64,000 nucleotides of DNA, from NCBI RefSeq assembly GCF_024710845.1, contig NZ_JANJTZ010000052.1, positions 1 through 64,000 of the forward strand, given 5' to 3'. The notes under the pieces were generated by a model. The model had not been told where the DNA came from and made no database searches. It saw only the letters and a program-made list of their open reading frames with translations. The DNA comes from Mesorhizobium sp. (GTDB taxonomy: Bacteria; Pseudomonadota; Alphaproteobacteria; Rhizobiales; Rhizobiaceae). The position numbers were made by a program, and so were the translations under genes. Below are positions 22,476 through 33,678 of the stretch, piece after piece (the first letter of the stretch is position 1; each line of letters starts with the position of its first letter).

Positions 22476-23243
22476 TCACTTCGGCGGCTGGCGGTAGTGG
22501 TAGTCGTAAACCCGGCGGAAGCCGAGCGAATTGTAGAGGGCAATGGCCGCCGCATTGCTCGCTTCGACCTGCAGCCAGCCGATCCTGGCGCCCCTGAGCC
22601 GCGCCCACTTGAGAGCAGACAGCACCACGCGGCGCCCATGTCCCTTGCCCCGCTCTCCGCTCGCGGTGGCGACCTCGAACAGGCCGGCGAGATCGCCGTC
22701 GTGGACACAGATCGCGCTCGCGACCGGACGGTCGCCATCCTCGAGCAGGAACAGCCCGCTTTCCGGCTCGATCGAACTGACGATCTCCGACAGGCCGGGT
22801 TGGATCCACGGCTCGAAATCGTGCACCACCATCGCCGAGTTGATGAAGCGGGCCATGTCCTTCATCGGGATCTGGCTCATCACCCGTTCGAGATTGATCG
22901 AAACGAGATCGATCGACATCACGATCGAATCGGAAAAGCGGGTCCACCCCTCCTGGTCGAGATAAGCCGAGATGAACGACCCGCCGAGCGGCGACATCCG
23001 GAAGGTGGTCGGCCGGCCATAGGCCGCGAACTGCCGCGATGCGTGCGCGATCCGTTCGGTCAGGTTGTCGCAATCGCTCGGGTCGAGGGGATTGACCGAA
23101 TTCAGCCGCTTCGCCGGATGCCCGGCGGTGAGCCGGATCACCCATGTGCCGTCGTACTGGACGGAGGACGCCGGCCAGGCGCGAAAGCCGGCCGCTTCGA
23201 AGCGGCGGACGACCGGGAGCCGGCTGGAATCGAAGAGAGGCAT
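22476..23243 (-). CDS. GNAT family N-acetyltransferase
   Basis: The 255-residue protein carries the GNAT acetyl-CoA loop SGERGKGHGRR near residues 193-203, preceded by the strand AGLFEVAT and followed by the ASNAAAIALYNSLGF segment of the family. The N-terminal half is a diverged GNAT-like or DUF-type domain. The substrate is unknown. It lies 14 nt from argJ, which makes a role in amino-acid or protein acetylation possible but unproven. Confidence 0.87.
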   Translation of the reverse strand: MPLFDSSRLPVVRRFEAAGFRAWPASSVQYDGTWVIRLTAGHPAKRLNSVNPLDPSDCDNLTERIAHASRQFAAYGRPTTFRMSPLGGSFISAYLDQEGWTRFSDSIVMSIDLVSINLERVMSQIPMKDMARFINSAMVVHDFEPWIQPGLSEIVSSIEPESGLFLLEDGDRPVASAICVHDGDLAGLFEVATASGERGKGHGRRVVLSALKWARLRGARIGWLQVEASNAAAIALYNSLGFRRVYDYHYRQPPK

Positions 23244-23257
23244 GCCCCGCAGGCCGG

Positions 23258-24499
23258 TCAGCTTCTGTAGTCGCCGTTGATCGCGACATATTCCTTGGTG
23301 AGGTCGCAGGTCCAGACGGTGGCCTTGCCGCGTCCGATCCCGATGTCGGCGCGTATCCTGATGCGGTCGCGCTTCATGTAGGCGGAGGTCGCCGCTTCCG
23401 AATAGTCCGGGTCGCGCTCGCCTTCATGCGCGACACGGATGTCGCCGAAAAAGACCGACAGGCGGTCGCGGTCGGCGGGTTCGCCGGCCTTGCCGACGGC
23501 CATCACCACGCGCCCCCAGTTGGCGTCCTCGCCTGCGACAGCGGTCTTGACCAGCGGCGAATTGGCGATGGACAGCGCGATCTTCTTGGCCGAGCGCGCG
23601 GATTTCGCTCCAGTGACCGTAACCTCCACCTCCTTGCGCGCGCCCTCGCCGTCGCGCACGACCTGCAGCGCGAGGTTTTTCAGGATCTTGTTCAACGCGC
23701 GGCGGAACGGCTGCAGGCGGATGTCCTTCGCGTCCTCGATCCGCGGCGCACCGCGTTTCGCGGCGGCACCGGTGGCGAACAGAAGCAGCGTGTCACTGGT
23801 CGAGGTGTCGCTGTCGACGGTGACCGAGTTGAACGTCTTCGCGGTGCCCTTGGAGAGCAGTTCCTGCAGCACGGGTGCGGCGATCGGCGCGTCGGTGGCG
23901 ACGAAGGAAAGCATGGTGGCCATGTCGGGTGCGATCATGCCCGCGCCCTTGGCGATGCCGTTGATGGTGACCAGTGTGTCGCCGAGCGGAACCGTCTGGG
24001 TGGCGTATTTCGGATAGGTGTCCGTGGTCATGATGGCCTTGCCGGCCTCGGGCCACAATTCCGGCTGGGCCCGCTTGGCCATGTCCGCCAGGAGATGGGT
24101 GAACTTCGCCGGGTCGAGCGGCTCGCCGATGACGCCGGTCGAGGCGAGGAAGACTTCGGATGCCGCGCAACCGGCGGCCGACGAGGCGGCACTGGCGGTC
24201 GCATCGGTCGCCGCCCTGCCCTTCTTGCCGGTGAAGGCATTGGCATTGCCGGAATTCACCACCAGCATCCGCGCCTTGCCGCCGGGGAGGTTGGCACGGC
24301 AGAGATCGACCGGCGCGGACGGACATTTCGAGCGGGTGAAGACGCCCGCGACGGTCGTGCCCTCGTCGAACACCATCGCCAGAAGATCGGTGCGGCCCTT
24401 GTATTTGATGCCCGCTTCGGCGGTGGCGATGCGCACGCCTTCGATCGGCGGCATCTTGGGGTAGGACTTGGGTGCGAGCGGCGAAACGGCGGTCGACAT
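23258..24499 (-). CDS. argJ: Bifunctional ornithine acetyltransferase / N-acetylglutamate synthase
   Basis: Transfers acetyl from N-acetylornithine to glutamate, recycling the acetyl group in arginine synthesis. In bifunctional forms it also makes acetylglutamate from acetyl-CoA. The 413-residue precursor self-cleaves before the nucleophile Thr195 in [12 protein letters not shown], and [10 protein letters not shown] at 119-128 forms the oxyanion site. The start at [10 protein letters not shown] fits the family. A 20-codon upstream extension is rejected. It heads the argJ-GNAT-mutT unit. Confidence 0.95.
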   Translation of the reverse strand: MSTAVSPLAPKSYPKMPPIEGVRIATAEAGIKYKGRTDLLAMVFDEGTTVAGVFTRSKCPSAPVDLCRANLPGGKARMLVVNSGNANAFTGKKGRAATDATASAASSAAGCAASEVFLASTGVIGEPLDPAKFTHLLADMAKRAQPELWPEAGKAIMTTDTYPKYATQTVPLGDTLVTINGIAKGAGMIAPDMATMLSFVATDAPIAAPVLQELLSKGTAKTFNSVTVDSDTSTSDTLLLFATGAAAKRGAPRIEDAKDIRLQPFRRALNKILKNLALQVVRDGEGARKEVEVTVTGAKSARSAKKIALSIANSPLVKTAVAGEDANWGRVVMAVGKAGEPADRDRLSVFFGDIRVAHEGERDPDYSEAATSAYMKRDRIRIRADIGIGRGKATVWTCDLTKEYVAINGDYRS

Positions 24500-24565
24500 G
24501 GCTTGTTCCGGTGGCTTGATCGGTCGCGCTCGTTTGCCCGACCGATCAAGCCCGCGCAAGCCAAA

Positions 24566-24829
24566 TCAGCGGCCGGGGGCGCGGACCACCGGGTTGATGA
24601 AGGCATGGAAACGCCGCTGGACGGTGGGGATCAGTCCCCACACCATCGAAGCGACCATGATCGGCACCAGGACCAGCGTCCGCTGCCAGATCGTCCAGCC
24701 CTCGGTGAGCGGAAAGATCAGGTAGAGCAGGCCGGTGATCAGCGGGTAGACGCCGAGCAGGATGAGAAGAGCGAACCGCGGGCGCGAGAAGCGCACGGCG
24801 GAGGCGCGTGTGGCAGCAGTCTGGGACAT
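24566..24829 (-). CDS. Small two-helix membrane protein (87 aa)
   Basis: No family name is recognised. Two hydrophobic segments are visible (residues about 19-41 and 49-67, VPIMVASMVWGLIP) with a short N-terminal polar region and a C-terminal HAFINPVVR tail. The ATG at 24829 has GGAG 6 nt before it. An ATG four codons upstream is the alternative. It is divergent from the TetR gene 81 nt away and shares its promoter region, so it is the likely target of that repressor. Confidence 0.7.
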   Translation of the reverse strand: MSQTAATRASAVRFSRPRFALLILLGVYPLITGLLYLIFPLTEGWTIWQRTLVLVPIMVASMVWGLIPTVQRRFHAFINPVVRAPGR

Positions 24830-24841
24830 GGGAAACTCCAT

Positions 24842-24905
24842 CGATACGATACGTTCCGTTATATAAAACGGGCCGTTTCGTTTCGTCAAGGGGCGTGCTA
24901 TGTGT
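24842..24905. promoter_or_regulatory. Candidate TetR operator in a divergent promoter
   Basis: The AT-rich gap between the two divergent genes holds imperfect inverted segments, ACGATACGTTCCGTT and AACGGGCCGTTTCG followed by TTTCGT, around a TATATAA centre. The outer ACGATACG/CGTTTCGT arms match in 7 of 8 positions. Such repeats overlapping a divergent promoter are usual for TetR autoregulation. The boundaries are approximate. Confidence 0.45.
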
Positions 24906-24910
24906 TTGTC

Positions 24911-25522
24911 ATGAAGACTATCGACACAGAACAGTCCGCGGAGCCTGAAGGCCGGCGTTCGATCGGCGCCCGGCGCAATCCCGACAGTGCCGAGGCTATC
25001 CTGGAGGCGGCGGAGGCGGTGCTGCTCGAATCGGGCTATGCCGGCTTCTCGATCGAGGCGGTGGCGCGGCGCGCCCGGGCCGGCAAACCGACCATCTACC
25101 GCTGGTGGCCGAGCAAGGCCGCCCTGCTGCTCGACGTCTACCGGCGCCAGAAGGGCGACGTCGGACATCCGGACACGGGATCGCTGGAGGAGGATCTGTA
25201 CCAGCTGGCGCGCAGCCTGTTTACGCTCTGGCGCGATACGCCGGCCGGCCCGATCTTCAGGTCGATCATCGCCGAGGCTCAGTCCGACGCGAAGGCGGCG
25301 GAGGCGCTGGCGGACTACGGCGCGGAGCGACGGCGTCACTCAGGCCGGATGACGGAGCGCGCCATCGCCCGCGGTGAGGCGCGTCCCGACGCGAACCCGA
25401 AGGTGGTCGCCGACCTGGTGTCGTCCTACGCCTGGACGCACCTGCTCACCAACCGCCTGGACGAGGATGACGACACGCTGCGCGCCGCCATCCGTACCAT
25501 CGTCAGGGGCGTGCTGGCCTGA
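24911..25522 (+). CDS. TetR/AcrR family transcriptional regulator
   Basis: The 203-residue protein has an N-terminal helix-turn-helix at about residues 22-68 (EAILEAAEAVLLESGYAGFS, then KPTIYRWWPSKAALLLDV). The C-terminal ligand domain resembles TetR_C_33-type AcrR relatives, with GPIFRSIIAEAQ and ERAIARGEARPDAN. It probably represses itself and the divergent membrane-protein gene. Both genes and repeat copy 1 sit between argJ and the parvulin gene, which are close neighbours in many Rhizobiales. Confidence 0.88.
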   Translation: MKTIDTEQSAEPEGRRSIGARRNPDSAEAILEAAEAVLLESGYAGFSIEAVARRARAGKPTIYRWWPSKAALLLDVYRRQKGDVGHPDTGSLEEDLYQLARSLFTLWRDTPAGPIFRSIIAEAQSDAKAAEALADYGAERRRHSGRMTERAIARGEARPDANPKVVADLVSSYAWTHLLTNRLDEDDDTLRAAIRTIVRGVLA

Positions 25523-25744
25523 GGATCGGCGCGAACGGACGGACCGCTCGCATACCGCTCCCCGCCCCGACATCATGCTGGCATGGCCCTAACCGGCGCG
25601 AACCGCGTGCAAGGCCCGTCTCGCGCAACACCCTTTTCGGGACCGCGCAACGGAACCCGAAATCCATAGTGTCGGCCCACCCACCCCATGTCGTCTTCCC
25701 CCAGGCCGCAGGCCATCAGTGCGTCCCGCACACCCCACGTCGTC

Positions 25745-25772
25745 ATCCCGCAGGCCGAAGGCCATGCGGGAT
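25745..25772. repeat. Leader hairpin of repeat copy 1
   Basis: ATCCCGCA/TGCGGGAT, an 8-bp perfect stem, encloses an inner GGCC-GAA-GGCC hairpin. The matching position of copy 2 keeps the pairing with different bases. A second hairpin, TTCCCGGC/GCCGGGAA, follows at 25852-25879. Confidence 0.75.
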
Positions 25773-26047
25773 TTATTCTTCTCTCCGGTTACACGCCCGA
25801 TACACGCCTTCGAAGCATGACCAGCACCGCCCACTCGTCAGCGATCAATGGTTCCCGGCTGACCTCCGGCCGCCGGGAAGACGGCCGCGCGAGGGTGGGC
25901 TGCGGCTAAAACACCGCGCACGCTGTGGATCGATTTCGCTCCCCTTTCCGCCAACCCCTTCTTTTCGCTCGGCATTCAGAAAATACTTGTCCCCACCCCT
26001 TGCGACCCGATGGACCATGGGACCGGTGCGACGCAAAGGAGCCTGCG

Positions 26048-26500
26048 ATGGCGTGGAAGGCGAAAACAGGGAGGCGACAGGATGTGCTGGTCAGCATCGT
26101 CTCGACCCTGCTCGCGCTCGCTGCTCTCGCCGAAAAGGCCGCCGGCGACACGCCATGGGTCCGCTTCTGCGTGCTGTGGGCGGCCCGCCAGGCCGACCTG
26201 ATCGCGCGGGACTATGTCGCGGGCTCGACATGGAATACCGCCGGCCGGCTCTGGTCCCCGGCTGTGCCCAATGTCCGCTACGGCACCGATCCCACCGACG
26301 CGCTGGACCTCGCCGCCTCGCTGCGCGCGCTGGCGATGATGATACAAAGCATGGCAGCCTATCTCCGCCGCGTTTCAATCTGGCGGCAAGAACGGGGCGA
26401 GAGCAGCCACGACGGCAAACTAATCGATGGCCTTGATACGGTCGTCCAGAACCTTCGGGAAGGCGCTTTCCCGCCGGTCGAACTCCGCGACACGTCCTGA
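26048..26500 (+). CDS. Conserved hypothetical protein carried by the dispersed repeat, copy 1 (150 aa)
   Basis: The function is unknown. AAAGGAG lies 7 nt before the ATG, and the upstream in-frame extension is rejected because similarity with copy 2 there is not confined to one reading frame. The protein has a hydrophobic helix VLVSIVSTLLALAALAEKA (residues 14-32), then an aromatic-rich segment (TPWVRFCVLWAARQADLIARDYV) and a hydrophobic SLRALAMMIQSMAAYLRR helix. A paralogue at 62166-62615 is about 75-80% identical over the first 120 residues and diverges at the C-terminus. It is probably membrane-associated. Confidence 0.75.
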   Translation: MAWKAKTGRRQDVLVSIVSTLLALAALAEKAAGDTPWVRFCVLWAARQADLIARDYVAGSTWNTAGRLWSPAVPNVRYGTDPTDALDLAASLRALAMMIQSMAAYLRRVSIWRQERGESSHDGKLIDGLDTVVQNLREGAFPPVELRDTS

Positions 26501-26676
26501 CGCGCCAGTCCTTCTCCCCTTGTGGGAGAAGGTGGATCGGCGCAAAGCGCCGAGACGGATGAGGGGTGCTGGCGGGAATGAGGCGGCGGCGGAAAGATGC
26601 TGACAGCGCCTCGTCTCCGTGCGCCCAGGCGAAGCGGTTGCGGCTTCAACTCCGAGGGCAACAAATCCCTACTGCC

Positions 26677-27552
26677 CTACTCCGTCGCGCCGGCCTGCTT
26701 CTCGATCTCCTCGACGCCCTTCTTGAGCGCCTCGTCCTTGATCTCGACGGAGGCGCCGGCGCGCAGCTGCTTGACGGCCTCGAAGTAGACGTCGCGGAAT
26801 ACCAGCTGCCGGATCTGGTCCTTGACCTGGTCGAAGGCCACGGGCGGCTGGGTGCGCTTCTCTTCGAGCTTGATCACATGGAAACCGAATTCGCTCTTCA
26901 CGGGCGTCTTGGTGTAGGAGCCGGGCTCGAGCGCGAAGGCCGCGGCCTCGAACTCGGGCACCATCTGGCCCTTCGAGAAGAAGCCGAGGTCGCCGCCATT
27001 GGCGCCGGACCCCGGATCGCTCGACTTCTCCTTGGCGAGCGCCTCGAAATCGGCGCCGCCGTCGAGCTTGGCGATGATCTCCTTCGCCTCCTCCTCGGTC
27101 TTCACGAGAATGTGTCGGGCGCGGACCTCCTCCGCCGCCGGACGGGCTGCGACCTCCTTATCGTAGCGCGCCTTCAACATTTCGTCCGTGACCTTGGGCG
27201 AGATCTCCTTCTCGATCACCTGGGCATGCAGGGCGCGCTCGTTGAGGAAGGCGAGCTTGCGCTTGAAATTCTCATCCTGGTCGAGCTTTGAGGCCTTGGC
27301 CTTCTCGGACATCAACCGGATCTCGATGATGGCGGAGAGCGCGGCCGCCCGCTTCTGTTCGGGCGTCAGCTGCGCGAACTGCTGGTCAAGCTCGCTGACC
27401 GCCATCTGCACGTCGGCCTCGGTGATCGACTGGCCGCTCACTGTCGCCACGACCGTGTCGGACTGGGCAAGCGCTCCCAATGCCGTGGACGCAAGCAGTC
27501 CGAGGACCAAAGCAACGCCAGCGATCGGCCGCCTTTTGAGGGTGGTGTTCAT
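26677..27552 (-). CDS. Periplasmic parvulin-type peptidyl-prolyl isomerase
   Basis: The 291-residue protein starts with a Sec signal peptide (residues 1-30, VLGLLASTALGALAQ). A SurA/PrsA-like N-terminal helical region follows, then a PpiC rotamase domain at about 140-235 with VRARHILVKTEEEA, GGDLGFFSKGQMVPEFEAAAF and SEFGFHVIKLEE. It should assist folding of exported proteins. It diverges from secA with about 250 bp between the starts, a shared location that fits a secretion role. Confidence 0.93.
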   Translation of the reverse strand: MNTTLKRRPIAGVALVLGLLASTALGALAQSDTVVATVSGQSITEADVQMAVSELDQQFAQLTPEQKRAAALSAIIEIRLMSEKAKASKLDQDENFKRKLAFLNERALHAQVIEKEISPKVTDEMLKARYDKEVAARPAAEEVRARHILVKTEEEAKEIIAKLDGGADFEALAKEKSSDPGSGANGGDLGFFSKGQMVPEFEAAAFALEPGSYTKTPVKSEFGFHVIKLEEKRTQPPVAFDQVKDQIRQLVFRDVYFEAVKQLRAGASVEIKDEALKKGVEEIEKQAGATE

Positions 27553-27805
27553 ACAATTGTTCTCCTGTAGAGCTCCGAGGCGCCGTCGAGACAGGCCCGA
27601 TTTATGGCGGATTTTCGGTGCGTCGCGCGCCATGGCGCAACGTTGACATCGTGGTTGCCCCCTCTTATCTGTCCAACGACTTTGCGTCCAGAACCGTTTT
27701 CCGGACGCATTTTTTGATTGTCGGAAGGCCAGCAGCCCCCAGAAGCCCATCGCGGCCTCGATCCGGCGGACCCGCCGGGATATTTCTGATTGAAAGGACC
27801 AGTTC

Positions 27806-30532
<2,727 letters not shown>

Positions 30533-30572
30533 GGGGTTTCGACGTTCGGGCCGATGATGCAAGCTCGAGCGC

Positions 30573-31970
30573 TTAGGCGAGAGAACTTTCCGAGTCCGCC
30601 CGCGCTTCTACGGTCAACTCCACGAAGCGATCGATTTGATCCGCCGTGTGGTCGGCCATCACCTGCAAACGCCACCGGCACTTGTTTCTCGCGACCGCTG
30701 GATACTCGACCAGATTCACGACCGCGCCGTTCCTGAGGACGTATCGGGTCATCAGGCGCGAAAGCGCGTCACCTCCCAGAACGACTGGCACGATTGCGCT
30801 GGGTTGCCCCAGAACTTGGAAACCCTCGCCAGTGAGGCGCGAGCGCAGGTGCTCGATATTTCTCATCAGGCGAAGTCGGAGCGACGTACCTTCCGGCGAG
30901 GATACGATGTCGAGACATTTGCGAACGACATTGGCCGAAATCGGAGACATGGCGTTGGTGAACGTCGACGGCCCGCTATTGAGGCGGAGCGCAAGTTTCA
31001 GTTCGCGGTGATTGGTGGCAACGAAACCGCCATTGGATGCGAATGTCTTGGAAAGGCTGCCCATCAGTATGTCGACGGCCCCCACCATCCCCTGAGCCTC
31101 GAGATAACCCCTGCCGGTCGCGCCCAGTGCTCCGAGATCGTGCGCGCAGTCAACGATCAATGTCGCGGCGAAACGGGTGCATATATCTTGCAGGCCTCGG
31201 ATATCGGGCACATCCGAGTCCATTGAGAAAGTGGATTCGGTGACGACGACGATCCCTGCATCGGGATGTGCGTGACGTATCTTTTGCAGCCGTCGTGCAA
31301 CACCTTCCAGGGAAAGATGAGGGTGGACATGGACATTCCGGGTAGCGTTGCGCGCGCCTTCCATCAAGCAGGCATGGGCGAGCAGGTCGATGATCACGTG
31401 GTCACCCTCGCGCACCAACGTTCGTATGACGCCGTAGCCGGCGCCCCAGCCGGTAGTGAAGAGCGTGCAGTCCTCGTACCCGAGGAAGTCGCACAGGGAT
31501 CTTTCCAATGCGATTGAGAGCTTGGTGTTCCCCATCAGCGCAGCAGATCCGGCGCTGTGGACACCGTAGTCCTCGACCGCTTCAATCGCGGCTCTGCGAA
31601 CGGCCGGGTGGGTCGACAAATTCAGGTAGTCTTGGGATGCGAAGTTGATGCCTTCGAACAGTTCCCCTTTTCGGCCGTGCGCTTTGACCGTGGGACCGAT
31701 TTCTCCATCTGTGTACTTGCAATATGGATCGAGGCCATCGTCGTAGCGTTCGTCTAGCCAATGCGTCAGCGGTGACAGACGCTCAAGCACATTCCGGGAG
31801 ACGCCTTCATTCAGATACTGCGCGAGGTTGCCGCCGAGCGTGTGTTGGCGATGGGCAGTATTTCTCGAATCGGTGGGAAGCGATTCCGAACTCTTTACCA
31901 GCCTTCCGCCCAAGCTACGCTCAGATATCTCGCGTGGATTCCGAGCTGCGGACGACCCCTGAGATGTCAT
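30573..31970 (-). CDS. PLP-dependent alpha-oxoamine synthase-family enzyme
   Basis: The 465-residue protein belongs to the AONS/KBL/serine palmitoyltransferase family, which condenses an amino acid with an acyl-CoA. Marks are EGINFASQDYLNLSTHP (106-122), ESTFSMDSDVPDIRGL (245-260), PLP-binding Lys308 in GSLSKTF, and VDCAHDLGALG (273-283) where most relatives read VDEAHSxG. The PLP-pairing Asp274 and His277 are kept. An N-terminal extension of about 100 residues is unusual. Its start overlaps the secreted-protein stop as ATGA. GC is visibly lower than in secA. Biotin synthesis is unlikely because no bio genes are near. Confidence 0.82.
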   Translation of the reverse strand: MTSQGSSAARNPREISERSLGGRLVKSSESLPTDSRNTAHRQHTLGGNLAQYLNEGVSRNVLERLSPLTHWLDERYDDGLDPYCKYTDGEIGPTVKAHGRKGELFEGINFASQDYLNLSTHPAVRRAAIEAVEDYGVHSAGSAALMGNTKLSIALERSLCDFLGYEDCTLFTTGWGAGYGVIRTLVREGDHVIIDLLAHACLMEGARNATRNVHVHPHLSLEGVARRLQKIRHAHPDAGIVVVTESTFSMDSDVPDIRGLQDICTRFAATLIVDCAHDLGALGATGRGYLEAQGMVGAVDILMGSLSKTFASNGGFVATNHRELKLALRLNSGPSTFTNAMSPISANVVRKCLDIVSSPEGTSLRLRLMRNIEHLRSRLTGEGFQVLGQPSAIVPVVLGGDALSRLMTRYVLRNGAVVNLVEYPAVARNKCRWRLQVMADHTADQIDRFVELTVEARADSESSLA

Positions 31971-32386
31971 TTGACTTCGGCAACGACGATAAGCTCGACT
32001 TCACAGGAGAACGCCGCATCCATCCAGTTTGTCTCCTTGGGCGGATCGAAGTCGCGCATCCAGTCTCGGGTTAGACCGACGGTAACACCAGTCGGCCCCA
32101 ACTCCATGATAGTCATGACTGTCGCGATTGCGCCGGCTCCTTGCGTCTTCGAGACGAAAGCTCCGTGAACTTTCAGTTCCTTTCCGGGAGTGACCGGAAT
32201 GGCGTAAGGTGCCGTGCAGACATAGTGAGATTGGGAGTACCCCTTCGGCGTCGTGCAACCGCCTTTGTCGAATTTCACCCGAACGCTGTACAAGCTCAAC
32301 TCATTCAGGGGGACGTCTTTGGCATCCTGAGCCGAAGTTGTCGACGAAGCCGCTAGCATAGCGAACAAGGCGATGGATTTGCGCAA
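31967..32386 (-). CDS. Small exported protein of unknown function (139 aa)
   Basis: A Sec signal peptide is visible (MRKSIALFAMLAASSTTSAQ, cleavage near 19-20). The mature part has four Cys residues (GGCTTPKGY, HYVCTAPY, and one in AFSCEVELIVVAEVK among them) and beta-rich wording, suggesting a small disulfide-bonded periplasmic domain. No named family is recognised. It is translationally coupled to the downstream oxoamine synthase gene through a 4-nt overlap and shares its low GC, so the two probably arrived together. Confidence 0.7.
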   Translation of the reverse strand: MRKSIALFAMLAASSTTSAQDAKDVPLNELSLYSVRVKFDKGGCTTPKGYSQSHYVCTAPYAIPVTPGKELKVHGAFVSKTQGAGAIATVMTIMELGPTGVTVGLTRDWMRDFDPPKETNWMDAAFSCEVELIVVAEVK

Positions 32387-32454
32387 TTCAGCCTCCCGGA
32401 TGACGGTGCACGAAGTCTGGCACCGTCGGGCAGGCTTGGCATGACCCGTTTAGG

Positions 32455-33570
32455 TCATCCGGATGGCCCGCTGCGTCCGCCCGGCACCAGTTGCGCCAGT
32501 AGCCGCGCCAGGTCGAGCTGCCGCGTACAGCCGGTCTTGGCGAGCACGCTCTTCAGCTGGTTGCGCACGGTGTGGACGCTCTTGCCCTCCTTGAGCGCGA
32601 TACGCTCAACGGTGTGGCCTGCCGCGATGCGGGCGGCGAGCTGGGCCTCGGTCGGAGAAAAGTCGAACAGCGCCTGAAGCAGCGGGGTCGCCTCCGTCGG
32701 GGCGGCCGACGACCGGGTCAGGATAAGGATCGCGGCGGCGTTGACGAAAAGGTCGTGCGCCGCGCGGCGGACCGGGACCACATGAAGGACCGCCGCAGGA
32801 TGGCGCTCCGACGCGGCGAGCGGGATCGAGGAGACGGTGCGCCCGCCCGCCACGGCGCCGATCGCCTCCTGCAGCAACAGGTCCGCGCGCCTGTCGGCGA
32901 GCGCGACACGACTGGAACCCCGCGTCATCCAGTATTGCGTCTCACGGTCGAAATCGCCGTTCGCGACGATGACCTTGCCCTTGCCGCTGACGGCGCAGGC
33001 GGCGAAGCCGAGAGCGGCTAGCGTCTCCACGGCGGTATGGAGGCCTTCGAAGGCGAGGCGCGACGAGACGAGTGCCGAGCGCGCCAGGTGCGGGCGCAGG
33101 GCATCGAGACGGCGGACGAGCCTGGACGCGAAGGGCGCCGTGCTGAAAGGCCCCTCGGCATGGAAGATAATCGTGTCGCCGCCCGTAATCTCGATCGCCG
33201 TGGCGATGCCGCGCCCGTAGCCGTTCGGGATCAGGAAGTCGTTGAACAGCGGATCGCTCTCCAGCTCGACCGTATCGAACACGTCGACGTCGCCGAGAAA
33301 GCCGGCATGCCGTCGCGCCAGCAACCGGCGCGTCCGCTCGCGCGCCGTGGGATAAGCGTAGTGCTTTTGCGCCATCTCGGCGAAATGGTCCGACGACGTC
33401 ACAAAGCGGGAGCTGGCGCCGTCCGTGGCGACGACGATCGCTTCCGAGCTTTCGGCAAATCGCGCGAAGTCGCGCAAGACAGGTCGCCAGAACTCCGGCA
33501 GTACAGACGCTTCGTAGATGCGGTCTTCAAGGCTTTCGAAAGGCGTGACTGCACTGCTTCTGATCAACAT
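32455..33570 (-). CDS. LuxR-type helix-turn-helix transcriptional regulator
   Basis: Of 371 residues, the C-terminal 65 form a LuxR/FixJ DNA-binding domain (LTARIAAGHTVERIAL-like, with SVHTVRNQLKSVLAKTGCTRQLDLARLL). The N-terminal 300 residues resemble the PAS-like sensor region found in a large rhizobial family of such regulators, with no recognisable acyl-homoserine-lactone domain. It is on the same strand and 68 nt upstream of the exported-protein gene. A short ATGACC/GGTCAT hairpin lies between them. It may control the oxoamine-synthase pair, by inference. Confidence 0.87.
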   Translation of the reverse strand: MLIRSSAVTPFESLEDRIYEASVLPEFWRPVLRDFARFAESSEAIVVATDGASSRFVTSSDHFAEMAQKHYAYPTARERTRRLLARRHAGFLGDVDVFDTVELESDPLFNDFLIPNGYGRGIATAIEITGGDTIIFHAEGPFSTAPFASRLVRRLDALRPHLARSALVSSRLAFEGLHTAVETLAALGFAACAVSGKGKVIVANGDFDRETQYWMTRGSSRVALADRRADLLLQEAIGAVAGGRTVSSIPLAASERHPAAVLHVVPVRRAAHDLFVNAAAILILTRSSAAPTEATPLLQALFDFSPTEAQLAARIAAGHTVERIALKEGKSVHTVRNQLKSVLAKTGCTRQLDLARLLAQLVPGGRSGPSG

Positions 33571-33678
33571 TGTCCCCCGCGATTTCCCCCGGAAGACAGA
33601 CTGCTACGAATTCCGCCCGCATTGCAATGGTTCAGCAGGGGTCGGACGAGATGCGCTGTCCGGCGCAAGATATCCCGC

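Larger units (their letters stand above)
25735..26633 (+). repeat. Dispersed 0.9-kb gene-bearing repeat, copy 1
   Basis: This stretch is similar throughout to the reverse complement of about 62030-62935. The unit has, in order: a hairpin (25745-25772), a second hairpin (25852-25879), about 170 bp of conserved leader, a 150-codon gene (26048-26500), a REP-like hairpin CTTCTCCC/GGGAGAAG (26511-26531), and a conserved tail ending near GCGCCCAG. The 212 bp before it (25523-25734) hold only degenerate hairpin-like sequence and no gene. No transposase or clear target duplication was seen. Confidence 0.8.

Noticed and set aside
25523-26047. Possible CRISPR-like array from repeated GGCC-GAA-GGCC hairpins
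   Set aside because: The repeats are irregular, few and self-complementary, without unique equal-length spacers, and no cas genes are present.
32387-32454. ATGACC/GGTCAT hairpin as a terminator after the LuxR-type gene
   Set aside because: The stem has only 6 bp and no T-run, so co-transcription with the downstream genes cannot be excluded.
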